Assembly (NCBI RefSeq): GCF_900091315.1 | Contig: NZ_FLSP01000071.1 | Location: 1 to 45,655 of the forward strand | Length of the DNA: 45,655 nucleotides | Origin: Streptomyces sp. DI166 | GTDB taxonomy: Bacteria; Actinomycetota; Actinomycetes; Streptomycetales; Streptomycetaceae | Direction of reading: 5' to 3' | Part shown: positions 24,532 through 39,689 of the stretch, in pieces | Layout: every line of letters begins with the position of its first letter | Numbering within the stretch: position 1 is the first letter of the stretch | Position numbers and translations under genes: made by a program | Notes under the pieces: model-generated | Told to the model about the DNA's origin: nothing | The model's database searches: none | What the model saw: only the letters and a program-made list of their open reading frames with translations

Positions 24532-24948
24532 TCACTCCGGGAAGTACTGCTCCACGTACTCGGCGCTCGGCGGGATGGGTGTGATGACGTCGATGAGGAC
24601 GCCGTTGGGGTCGGCGACGATGAAGTGGCGCTGGCCGAAGTCCTCGCTGCGCAGGCCCAGGACGGGCTCCAGCTTCTCCTGGAGGACGAGGCGCTCCCAT
24701 TCCGCGTCGACGTCCTCGACCTCGAAGTTGAGCAGCAGGCCCTCGGCGGGTGTGCGGTAGCCCTCCGGGAGGGTGGGGTGCGTGTGGTCGAGGAGGGCGA
24801 GTTCGAAGCCCGTCTCGCCCGGGTGGCACAGGCTGACGTACCAGTCCGCCTCGAAGGTCATGTCGAAGCCCAGCAGGCCGGTATAGAAGTCGCGGGATTC
24901 GGCCAGCCGGGTCGTGCAGATCACCGGGTAGAAGCTGGTCAGCTTCAT
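24532..24948 (-). CDS. VOC family (glyoxalase/dioxygenase superfamily) protein
   Basis: The product has 138 aa, normal for a single-pair VOC protein. GGGGGA precedes ATG 24948. Two beta-alpha-beta-beta-beta modules are seen: 'YPVICTTRLAESRDFYTGLL' with 'GFDMTFEADWYVSLCHPGET' (1-45), and 'GLLLNFEVEDVDAEWERLVL' with 'QRHFIVADPNGVLIDVITPI' (70-128). The end 'ADPNGVLIDVI' is the usual VOC C-terminal metal-proximal motif. Substrate cannot be assigned; relatives include antibiotic-binding proteins and glyoxalases. It diverges from a TetR regulator across two operator copies and is the evident target. Confidence 0.88.
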   Translation of the reverse strand: MKLTSFYPVICTTRLAESRDFYTGLLGFDMTFEADWYVSLCHPGETGFELALLDHTHPTLPEGYRTPAEGLLLNFEVEDVDAEWERLVLQEKLEPVLGLRSEDFGQRHFIVADPNGVLIDVITPIPPSAEYVEQYFPE

Positions 24949-24964
24949 CAGGTCCCCCTGTTCG

Positions 24965-25015
24965 TTTCGCGTACCATCGGTATGCGAAGAGACTATTTCG
25001 CGTACCGTCGGTATG
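24965..25015. promoter_or_regulatory. Two tandem TetR operator copies
   Basis: A 20-bp sequence beginning tttcgcgtacc and ending cggtatg occurs at 24965-24984 and again at 24996-25015 with one difference. The copies are 31 bp apart, about three helical turns, so two dimers would bind the same DNA face. Each holds the palindrome TACC-N3-GGTA. They lie between the divergent VOC and TetR genes. Confidence 0.7.
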
Positions 25016-25036
25016 TCAATGAGGGGAGTTCGTGCG

Positions 25037-25633
25037 GTGGCACAGCAGGGTGTGCGGGCGCGGCAGCGGGAGCAGACCAGGCTTGCGCTGGTCCGGCAGA
25101 GCAGGCGGCTGTTCTCCGAGCGGGGGTATGCCGCGGTGGGGCTAGCGGAGCTGGTTGAGGCGGCCGGGGTGACCAAGGGCGCGCTCTACCACCACTTCCC
25201 CGGTGGCAAGACGGACCTCTTCCGGGCCGTGCTGGCGGAGGCGCAGGAGGAGATCGGCCGACGGGTCGCCGCCGCGGCCGACGCCGAGGACGATCCGTGG
25301 GCGCAGCTGACGGCCGGGTGCCGTGATTTCCTCGTCGCGGCCACGGCGCCGGAGATCCAGCGGATCGTGCTGGTGGACGGTCCTGCCGTGCTGGGCTGGA
25401 GCGAGTGGCGGGCGATGGACGAGGCCGCTTCGGCCCGGCACCTGACCGAGGCGCTGACCTCGCTCGTGGAGGCGGGGATCATCGCCGCACAGCCCGTGCA
25501 GCCGCTGGTGCATCTGCTGTCGGGGGCGATGAACGAGGCGGCGCTGTGGCTGGCCTCGTCCTCGCGCCCCGAGGACCTCACCGACACCGTGGCGGCGCTG
25601 CAGCGCATGCTCCAGGCGCTGCGCGCGGACTGA
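25037..25633 (+). CDS. TetR/AcrR family transcriptional regulator
   Basis: About 198 aa from GTG 25037, chosen for GGGGAG 8 bp upstream; ATG 25019 would overlap the operator edge. Residues 10-60 form the helix-turn-helix: 'REQTRLALVRQSRRLFSERG', 'YAAVGLAELVEAAGVTKGAL', 'YHHFPGGKTDLFRAV'. The ligand domain includes 'QRIVLVDGPAVLGWSEWRAM', a block common to a TetR subgroup linked to small detoxifying enzymes. It diverges from the VOC gene, and the two operator copies between them suggest it represses both. It ends 14 bp from the convergent methyltransferase gene. Confidence 0.9.
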   Translation: MAQQGVRARQREQTRLALVRQSRRLFSERGYAAVGLAELVEAAGVTKGALYHHFPGGKTDLFRAVLAEAQEEIGRRVAAAADAEDDPWAQLTAGCRDFLVAATAPEIQRIVLVDGPAVLGWSEWRAMDEAASARHLTEALTSLVEAGIIAAQPVQPLVHLLSGAMNEAALWLASSSRPEDLTDTVAALQRMLQALRAD

Positions 25634-25647
25634 GTCCTGGGGTCAGC

Positions 25648-26475
25648 TCAGCCCTTGCGGGCGGTGAGCAGCAGGTACTCCCACTCCATGGCGCCGTCCC
25701 GCATCGCGCCTTGCGCCAGGTCCACGAGGGCGGCGTCCAGGGCGGCGGTCCGCTCGGGGTCGTCGGCGATGTTGCGGTAGACCGCGATGGTGGGCCCGTA
25801 GGCCTTCTTGAAGAAGTCGCGGAACTCTTCCGGCTCCTGGAACAGGTCCACGCGGATGGTCCGGCGCCACCCCTCGACGTCGGAGACCCGGTCGCCGAGC
25901 AGTGCGCGCACGTGCTCCTCCTTCCCCCACAGCGGGGGCGGCTGGGCGCCGGGAGGAGGCGGTGGGGCGTACGGCTTCATGGTGGCGAACATCTGCCCGA
26001 TGAACCCCTCGGGGGTCCAGTTGAGCAGCCCGATGGTGCCGCCGGGGCGGCAGACCCGTACGAGTTCGTCGGCGGCGGCCTGGTGGTGCGGGGCGAACAT
26101 GACACCGACGCAGGACATGACCGCGTCGAAGGCGCCGTCCTCGAAGGTCAGCGCCTCGGCGTCCGCCTCCTGCCAGGTCAGTGTGGCGCCCCGCGCCTCG
26201 GCCTCCTTCTGCCCCGCCGCCAGCAGCTCGGGCGTGAGGTCGGAGGCGACCACGTCCCCGCCTGCCAGTGCGGCCGGGATCGCGGCGTTCCCGGATCCGG
26301 CGGCGACGTCCAGCACCCGGTCGCCGCCTTTGACCGCACAGGCCTCCACCAGGACTGGACCCAGTCCCGCGACGACCAGCCTGGCCACCGCCGGGTAGTC
26401 ACCCAGTGCCCACATCGTCCGGTGCTTCGCCTTCAGCGCACGGTCCGCCTCACGTGCGTCCACCGTCTCCGCCAT
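25648..26475 (-). CDS. SAM-dependent class I methyltransferase
   Basis: The product has 275 aa. GGGAGG lies about 8 bp before ATG 26475. Motif I 'VLDVAAGSGNAAIPAA' (about 54-69), motif II 'VVASDLTPELLAAGQKEAEA', the adenine-binding 'LTWQEADAEALTFEDGAFDA' and post-motif 'VCRPGGTIGLLNWTPEGFIG' define a Methyltransf_11/25 Rossmann fold similar to UbiE-type enzymes. A Pro-rich loop (KPYAPPPPPGAQPPP) lies in the substrate-lid region. The substrate is unknown. It is on the same strand as the MFS gene 145 bp upstream but has its own ribosome binding site; co-transcription is possible. Confidence 0.88.
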   Translation of the reverse strand: MAETVDAREADRALKAKHRTMWALGDYPAVARLVVAGLGPVLVEACAVKGGDRVLDVAAGSGNAAIPAALAGGDVVASDLTPELLAAGQKEAEARGATLTWQEADAEALTFEDGAFDAVMSCVGVMFAPHHQAAADELVRVCRPGGTIGLLNWTPEGFIGQMFATMKPYAPPPPPGAQPPPLWGKEEHVRALLGDRVSDVEGWRRTIRVDLFQEPEEFRDFFKKAYGPTIAVYRNIADDPERTAALDAALVDLAQGAMRDGAMEWEYLLLTARKG

Positions 26476-26620
26476 GCCGGTTGCCTCCCTCGCCCCCCTG
26501 AAGTGCCGACGGCCGTCTTCATCGAGCCTAGGGCGCGCGGCGCCGCCCCTCGCCTCCGAGAGGCGGGTCATCGGGTGGGCGGAATACGCATGCGGTACGG
26601 CTGACGGCCGTGCACCTGTA

Positions 26621-27838
26621 CTAGCTTCGGTGCGGCCCGGCGGCAGCGACCTCTTCAGCCTGCGCTCCCGACGACGCGATGATCTCCGAGTGCCTGTCGC
26701 CGCGGTCCATCCGGCCGCCCATGAACGCCAGGCCCAGGCCCGCCACGCCCAGGGCCGCGCCGACCAGAGCCGGTGAGGCCCAGCCCCAGCCCGCGGAGAT
26801 GGCCAGGCCGCCGAGCCAGGCGCCGCCCGCGTTGGCCAGGTTGAACGCGGAGTGGTTGGAGGCCGCCGCCATGGTCGGGGCGTTCTTCGCCTTGGCCATC
26901 AGCAGCATCTGGACGGGGGTGGTGATCAGGGCGCCCATCGCGCCGACGAAGGTGATCGTGATCAGGGCGGGCACCGTGCTGTGCGCGGCGAAGTAGAACA
27001 CCACCAGGGCCGAGGACAGCAGCGCGAGCCCCGCGTACAGGGTGGGACGCAGGGCGCGGTCCGTGAGCGGGCCCGCGGCCAGGGTGCCGAGTGTCATGCC
27101 GACGCCGTAGAGGGCGAGGACGAGCGTGGTCGAGGAGTCGGACAGGCCCGTGAGGTTCGTCAGCATGGGGACGAGGTAGCTGTAGAGGGCGAAGAAGCCG
27201 CCGAAGCCCACGACCGCGGTGGCCAGGCCGATGAACACCTGCCGGTTCCCCATGGCGCGCAGTTCGTGCCGGATGCCCGACTGCTCCCCGCGCGGCTGGT
27301 GCGGGACGAACACGGCCAGGGCGGCGAGGGCGACCAGGCCGATGACGGCGACCGCGACGTAGGCGGAGCGCCAGCCCAGCTGCTGTCCAAGAGCCGTACC
27401 GGCCGGGACGCCGACGATGTTGGCGACGGTCAGGCCGAGGAACATCCGCGACACCGCGCGGGCGGCCCGGTCGGGGGCGACCAGACGGGAGGCGACGACC
27501 GCGCCGACGCCGAAGAGCGCTCCGTGCGGCAGCCCGGCCAGGAAGCGTGCGGCGAAGAGCAGGCCGAAGTTGGGGGCGAGCGCGGACGCGACGTTGCCGA
27601 TGACGAACAGCCCGGAGAGCAGGAGCAGCAGCCGCTTGTGGGGGACGCGAGCGCAGATGCCGGTCAGCACCGGGGCGCCGACGACGACTCCCAGGGCATA
27701 GGCGGAGACAACGTTGCCCGCCTGGGGGACGGACACCCCGACCCCGTCGGCGATCTGGGGCAGCAGCCCCATCGTGGCGAACTCGGTCGTGCCGATGCCG
27801 AAAGCGACAACAGCCAGGGCCAGGAGAGCCAGCGGCAT
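26621..27838 (-). CDS. MFS transporter (DHA1 family, Cmx/AraJ-like exporter)
   Basis: The product has 405 aa with 12 predicted transmembrane helices. The start 'MPLALLALAVVAFGIGTTEF' followed by 'ATMGLLPQIADGVGVSVPQA' and 'GNVVSAYALGVVVGAPVLTG' is diagnostic for DHA1 exporters such as AraJ and Cmx. The loop 2-3 motif 'CARVPHKRLLLLLSGLFVIG' and 'RFLAGLPHGALFGVGAVVAS' agree, and the TM5 motif C region appears as 'LGLTVANIVGVPAGTALGQQ'. Members export chloramphenicol, sugars or other small molecules by proton antiport. The ATG at 27838 starts directly on TM1, as usual. The product lacks truncations. Regulation is not evident; a low-GC patch lies about 100-180 bp upstream. Confidence 0.9.
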   Translation of the reverse strand: MPLALLALAVVAFGIGTTEFATMGLLPQIADGVGVSVPQAGNVVSAYALGVVVGAPVLTGICARVPHKRLLLLLSGLFVIGNVASALAPNFGLLFAARFLAGLPHGALFGVGAVVASRLVAPDRAARAVSRMFLGLTVANIVGVPAGTALGQQLGWRSAYVAVAVIGLVALAALAVFVPHQPRGEQSGIRHELRAMGNRQVFIGLATAVVGFGGFFALYSYLVPMLTNLTGLSDSSTTLVLALYGVGMTLGTLAAGPLTDRALRPTLYAGLALLSSALVVFYFAAHSTVPALITITFVGAMGALITTPVQMLLMAKAKNAPTMAAASNHSAFNLANAGGAWLGGLAISAGWGWASPALVGAALGVAGLGLAFMGGRMDRGDRHSEIIASSGAQAEEVAAAGPHRS

Positions 27839-28063
27839 GGCGCAGGACAACCTTTCAGAGCGGGTGGTGCGGGAGCAGCGGGGAGATGGGAGTGGGTGCG
27901 GGCACTCGGGGACTGTCGTGCCGTGCCTCATTGCCCGGCGCCCCCCTGGGCATGGGAAACCCGTAACAGTGCAGCAGTCGAGCGGAAGCTGGCATTCCAA
28001 GATCTGGAGGCGTTCTTCGTGATCATCGTCACATGTCTGGGGGCTCGCGATGGCTGCCACCGG

Positions 28064-28861
28064 TCACTCCCGTACGCCCGCCACCTCTACCGCCCTCCGG
28101 CGGAGCGAGACGGCGGCCGCGGCGAGGGCGGATGTCACCGCGAGCACCGCGCAGGCGCCCAGGGCCGCCGCGAGCGACGCCCAGGGGACCTCGACGGACG
28201 CCCGTACCGAGAGCAGACGCAGCGCGCTCCACATGCCCGCCAGGTTGAGCGCCGCGACCAGCGCGCCCAGCACTCCGCCGACCGTGACCACCAGCAGCGC
28301 CTCGGCGCCCACCAGACGCAGCACCTGCCACTTGGTGGCGCCCACCAGACGCAGCACGGCCAGCTCGCGGACGCGGTCGGAGGTCGCCATGACCATCGTG
28401 TTGGCCAGTGAGATGCCGGTGTGGAGGAGGGCTGTCCCGAGGACCAGGAAGATGCCCGTACGGGTCGTGCGGGGGCTGATGGTCTCGGGGTGCATCGTGT
28501 CGTCGGTGAGAAGCTTTCCGCCCTACGTCCGTAGCGCCTGGCGCAGACCGGCTGCCACGGTTCCCGCGTCGGCGCCGGGCGCGAGGCGTACGTCGAACGG
28601 GCCGACGGGGGCCGTGGGGGCATTGCGCGGGGTGATGTAGACGCCGTTGTCGCCGGTGCCGGTGGGCATGACGGCGATCCTCAGGGACGTGTGCGTGCCG
28701 TCGCCGAGCCATACGTTCACGCGGTCGCCCACCGTGTGGTTCTCCCACTCCTCTTTGACGATGATCGAGTCGTCGTCCAGGTCGCTCAACCTTCCTGCGG
28801 TGAGCGGTAGTTCGGTGGTTGCGGCGAGCGGTTCGGGCTCCGTGGCACGGGCGTCGGACTT
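28064..28861 (-). pseudogene. FtsX-like ABC permease fragment with internal stop
   Basis: One minus-strand frame encodes the C-terminal third of a MacB/FtsX-type permease. It reads 'TAGRLSDLDDDSIIVKEEWE', 'HTVGDRVNVWLGDGTHTSLR' (periplasmic core), then an in-frame TAG at 28523-28525, and then 'FLVLGTALLHTGISLANTMV', 'MATSDRVRELAVLRLVGATK', 'LLVVTVGGVLGALVAALNLA' and a last helix ending at 28064. A full gene would be over 2 kb, so the N-terminal half is gone; the frame begins right after a TAA at 28862-28864. The missing part ends where a plus-strand membrane fragment begins, which points to a deletion junction. Confidence 0.82.
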
Positions 28862-29174
28862 TTACGGCCACCGCACCGTCCGCTGGGCCGATGCCAGGTT
28901 CGCCCGCCGCTTCGACGGAGCCGCTGCCCCGCCGCGTCCGGTGTTCTACGGCCGCGCGGCTGTCGTGGATGCCTGGAAGTCCTGGTTCAGGTTTCTGCTG
29001 GCCTATGCGATCAGCGCGGGCCTGATCTTCGGCTTGGTGGTGTTGGTCGGCGGCGCGGGCGAGGGCGCTCCGCTGATGGTGTGGCTCAACCCGCTTACCA
29101 AAGTGCTTGTCTACAGCATGATTTGGCCCGTGGCGACCACCGTCCGGCCCGGTAGAGCGCCAGAGCCTCAGTAG
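28842..29174 (+). CDS. Small membrane protein or C-terminal fragment
   Basis: In this frame a clean membrane protein end is seen: a basic-aromatic stretch 'DFYGHRTVRWADARFARRFD', then two hydrophobic segments, 'FLLAYAISAGLIFGLVVLVG' and 'LMVWLNPLTKVLVYSMIWPV', and a short polar tail. GTG 28842 is the only nearby in-frame start and overlaps the end of the broken permease fragment by 20 bp, with no good ribosome binding site. The protein texture begins just after about 28857, so this is probably the 3' end of a gene whose front was lost in the same rearrangement that cut the permease. About 110 aa if translated. Family unknown. Confidence 0.45.
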   Translation: MARASDFYGHRTVRWADARFARRFDGAAAPPRPVFYGRAAVVDAWKSWFRFLLAYAISAGLIFGLVVLVGGAGEGAPLMVWLNPLTKVLVYSMIWPVATTVRPGRAPEPQ

Positions 29175-29197
29175 CACGTAGCGACTGGGTGTCGGCG

Positions 29198-29857
29198 TCA
29201 ATCGCGTGACTGAGGTCGGGTTCTCTCTGCTGCAGCCGCGTCGATGAGCTGGCGCAGGGCGCCGTAGTACACCTCGTGGTCGACGGCGCGCACGATTGTC
29301 GACAGGTTGCCTGTCAGGTGGGGGAAGTCCTCCGGGTCGAGGGCGGCCAGTGCTTGGCGCGTCGTTCTCTCGGTGCTCTTCGGGTCCCGGTGGTCGACGA
29401 AGCTCGCGCTGCCGAGGGTGAGGAGGTACAGCCTGCGGTAGGTGCGGATCGCCTCCTGCGGGGTCATCCCGGCCTTGATGAAGTCGGCCAACTGCGGCTC
29501 GGCCAGGCGTTTGAGGAGCTGTGGGCCGAGCCAGGGCCGTGCGCCGCGCAGGGCGATCAGGCCTGGGTGCGCCGTGAGGAGTTCGTACAGCGCCGTGAAG
29601 CGCTGTTCCGTGGCGCCCGCCCAGTCCGTGTCCGCCGGGATGCTCGGCAGGCGCGCGGCAAGGTGGTCCGTGATCAGGTCCAGCAGGCCCGCCAGGTCGG
29701 TACAGCGGCGCTGGAGCGCGGCGACGGAGATGTCCAGCGCGGCGGCCAGGGTACGGAAGCTGAGGGCGGCCGGTCCGTCCTCGTCCACGATGCGCAGGGC
29801 GGTCTCGGCGATGCGCTCAGGGGTGGCCTGGGTGAGGGATGTGGATTGCCTGGGCAT
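29198..29857 (-). CDS. TetR/AcrR family transcriptional regulator
   Basis: The product has 219 aa. Residues 12-60 hold the helix-turn-helix 'PERIAETALRIVDEDGPAAL', 'SFRTLAAALDISVAALQRRC', 'TDLAGLLDLITDHLAARL'. The ligand part contains 'HPGLIALRGARPWLGPQLLK' and 'EAIRTYRRLYLLTLGSASFV', as in the TetR_C_1 group that includes tetracycline-responsive repressors. ATG 29857 diverges from the PLP-dependent dehydratase gene with 59 bp between starts, and that gap contains a TACG-N6-CGTA palindrome. It probably represses the dehydratase and itself. It is not clearly part of the NRPS cluster. Confidence 0.9.
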   Translation of the reverse strand: MPRQSTSLTQATPERIAETALRIVDEDGPAALSFRTLAAALDISVAALQRRCTDLAGLLDLITDHLAARLPSIPADTDWAGATEQRFTALYELLTAHPGLIALRGARPWLGPQLLKRLAEPQLADFIKAGMTPQEAIRTYRRLYLLTLGSASFVDHRDPKSTERTTRQALAALDPEDFPHLTGNLSTIVRAVDHEVYYGALRQLIDAAAAERTRPQSRD

Positions 29858-29867
29858 GCGAGTCAGC

Positions 29868-29884
29868 GTACGGTACAGCGTATC
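29868..29884. promoter_or_regulatory. Operator-like palindrome between TetR and dehydratase genes
   Basis: TACG-N6-CGTA (29869-29882) is flanked by a second agcgta element forming a direct repeat (29865-29870 and 29877-29882). It lies centrally in the 59-bp divergent gap, as expected for a TetR-type dimer site. Confidence 0.45.
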
Positions 29885-29916
29885 GACACGCCATTCCGAC
29901 CTGCCTGGAGCCTCCC

Positions 29917-30900
29917 TTGCGCCCCCTCACCCACGGCGACATCAAGGCCGCCGCCGACCGGATCACCGGGCGGATCCGCCCTGTCACCCTCGCCCCCGTC
30001 GACGCGGACGCGTTCCCCGGTGACGACCGGTCCGCAGCGCCCTCCACCGTGTGGCTCGCCCTGGAGTTCATGCAGCACACTGGCAGCTTCAAGGCCCGCG
30101 GCGCGCAGAATTTCATCCAGGCCCACCGCGAGGCGGGCACTCTCCCCGACGCCGGAGTCACCATCGCCTCCGGCGGCAACGCCGGCCTGGCCTGTGCGTG
30201 GGCCGCGCGACAGCAGGGGGTACGGGCCACCGTCTTCCTTCCTGCCAACGCCCCCGAGGTCAAGGTGACCAGGCTCCGCGGCTACGGCGCCGACGTACGC
30301 CTCGTCGGCTCCGAGTACGCCGAAGCCCTCGCCGCCTGCGAGGAGTTCACGCGCACCACGGGCGCCCTGGCCAGCCACGCCTACGACCACCCGCTCATCG
30401 CGGCCGGCGCCGGCACGCTGCTGGAGGAGATCCGCCACCGCGTTCCCGACCTGGACACCGTCATCGTCGCCGTCGGTGGGGGCGGGCTGTTCGCCGGGGT
30501 GGCCACCGCCGCGCAGCACCACGGCATCCGTACCGTCGCCGTCGAGCCGGAGAACTGCCGCGCCCTCAACGCCGCCATGGAAGCCGGTGCCGTCATCGAC
30601 GTCGCTGTCGATTCCGTCGCCGCCGACTCCCTCGGCGCGCCCCGTACGTCCGCCATGGCTCTGCACGCCGCCCGCCACGACCTCGTACGCTCCGTGCTCG
30701 TACCGGACAGCGAGATCATCAGCGCCCGGCAGGCCCTGTGGGACCACCGCAGGCTCGCCGTCGAGCACGGCGCCGCCACCGCTCTCGCCGCCCTCACGGG
30801 GCGCGTCTACCGGCCCGAGCTCGGCGAGAAGGTCTGCGTCGTCGTGTGCGGCGCCAACACCGATCCGAGCGACCTCGTGCGTCGGCCGGAAGCACCCTGA
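29917..30900 (+). CDS. Serine/threonine dehydratase-like PLP enzyme
   Basis: About 327 aa from TTG 29917, supported by GGAG 6 bp upstream (LRPLTHGDIKAAADRITGRI); the in-frame ATG at 29839 would run back through the operator and the divergent regulator. The fold-type II PLP core is complete: the lysine in 'QHTGSFKARGAQNFIQAHRE' (about 50-69), the substrate loop 'IASGGNAGLACAWAARQQGV', 'FLPANAPEVKVTRLRGYGAD', and the phosphate-binding 'VIVAVGGGGLFAGVATAAQH'. These enzymes deaminate serine or threonine to 2-oxo acids, or act as racemases. It is controlled by the divergent TetR gene and converges on the NRPS operon with a 30-bp gap, so a role in supplying or degrading a peptide monomer is possible but unproven. 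Confidence 0.87.
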   Translation: MRPLTHGDIKAAADRITGRIRPVTLAPVDADAFPGDDRSAAPSTVWLALEFMQHTGSFKARGAQNFIQAHREAGTLPDAGVTIASGGNAGLACAWAARQQGVRATVFLPANAPEVKVTRLRGYGADVRLVGSEYAEALAACEEFTRTTGALASHAYDHPLIAAGAGTLLEEIRHRVPDLDTVIVAVGGGGLFAGVATAAQHHGIRTVAVEPENCRALNAAMEAGAVIDVAVDSVAADSLGAPRTSAMALHAARHDLVRSVLVPDSEIISARQALWDHRRLAVEHGAATALAALTGRVYRPELGEKVCVVVCGANTDPSDLVRRPEAP

Positions 30901-30930
30901 TCAGGCGCGGACGCTGTCGGCTCGTTCGCC

Positions 30931-31907
30931 TCAGCGGGTCCGGCCCTCCTTCAAACCCTCACGCTCCCTGGGGGCGTAGGAGTCCATCAGGGTGGCCAGG
31001 ACCTTGCGGGGGCCCTCATAGGGGCGGCGGGCGTGGGCCATGCGCATGTTGTCCACGAGGAGTACGTCGCCGGCCTCCCAGGGGAACGTCACCATGGCTG
31101 CGGCGAAGGCGTCCCGTACTGCGGCCAGTTCCTCGGGGGCGAGGGGCGTGCCGTCGCCGTAGGTGGCGTTGCGGGGCAGTCCTTCGGGGCCGTACAGGGA
31201 CGTCAGGGCCCGGGCGGTCTCCGGGGGCAGGTTGGAGACATGGAAGAGGTGCGCCTGGTTGAAGACGACCCGCTCGCCGGTGCGGGGGTGGTAGGCGACG
31301 CCCTGGCTGGTCTGGGCGGTGCGCAGCGTGGTGTCGTCGAGCCAGGTGTGGTCGATGCCGTGGTCGGCGCAGTACGCGGCGACGCCCTCGCGGCTGTCGG
31401 TCTGGAAGACGACCTGCCAGGGCAGGTCGATGTGCGGGCGGTAGTGGCGTACGTAGCGCACACCGCGTGTCTCGAAGCGGTCCAGCAGGTCCGGGTCGAG
31501 GGCGGCGGTGACGGCGCGCAGGTCGGCGAGTGGCGTCTCGCCCCCGGTGGTGGCCGGGGTCTGGCAGAAGAAGGCGAGCTTCAGCGGCCAGGTGCGCTGG
31601 TAGGCGTTCTCGCAGTGCGGGGCGATCTCCTGGTCCGCGGGGTATTCGGTGGTGGTGAAGACTCCGTCGGTGACGGTGGAGCGCGGTGTGGAGCGGTACG
31701 TGTAGTCGAGGCGGGCCGCGGAGGCGGCGCGTCCGAAACGGGCGAAGTCCTCCGGGGTGGTCATGTCGAAGCCGCGGAAGAGTACCGCTCCCTGTTCCGT
31801 CAGCCGGGTATCGACCTCCTCGCGGTGGTCGGTCAGTGCCTTTGGCAGGTCACGGGTGTCGGAGGGGGTGAGGACGAGCGGCCCGCCCTCGATGGTCAGT
31901 GTCTCCT

Positions 31908-31911
<4 letters not shown>
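30931..31911 (-). CDS. TauD/TfdA-family Fe(II)/2OG dioxygenase (SyrP-like)
   Basis: The product has 326 aa. The fold is complete: 'EQGAVLFRGFDMTTPEDFAR' (about 39-58), the H-x-E ligand pair in 'IAPHCENAYQRTWPLKLAFF' (about 95-114), 'ATTGGETPLADLRAVTAALD', 'VVFNQAHLFHVSNLP', and the distal His with the 2OG-binding Arg in 'DNMRMAHARRPYEGPRKVLA' (about 295-314). The H-C-E-N-x-Y and NMRMAHAR-x-P-Y/F-x-G-P-R-K blocks are characteristic of SyrP-type enzymes, which beta-hydroxylate an amino acid while it is bound to an NRPS carrier protein. ATG 31911 overlaps the NRPS stop (ATGA), so it is the last gene of that operon and likely tailors one of its residues. Confidence 0.9.

Positions 31912-39685
<7,774 letters not shown>

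Positions 39686-39689
<4 letters not shown>

Noticed and set aside
25405..26604. 399-codon plus-strand frame across the TetR and methyltransferase genes
   Set aside because: Shadow of the minus-strand methyltransferase, which has all SAM motifs.
26852..28411. 519-codon plus-strand frame
   Set aside because: Antisense to the MFS transporter; Gln/Gly/Asp/Arg-rich with no motif.
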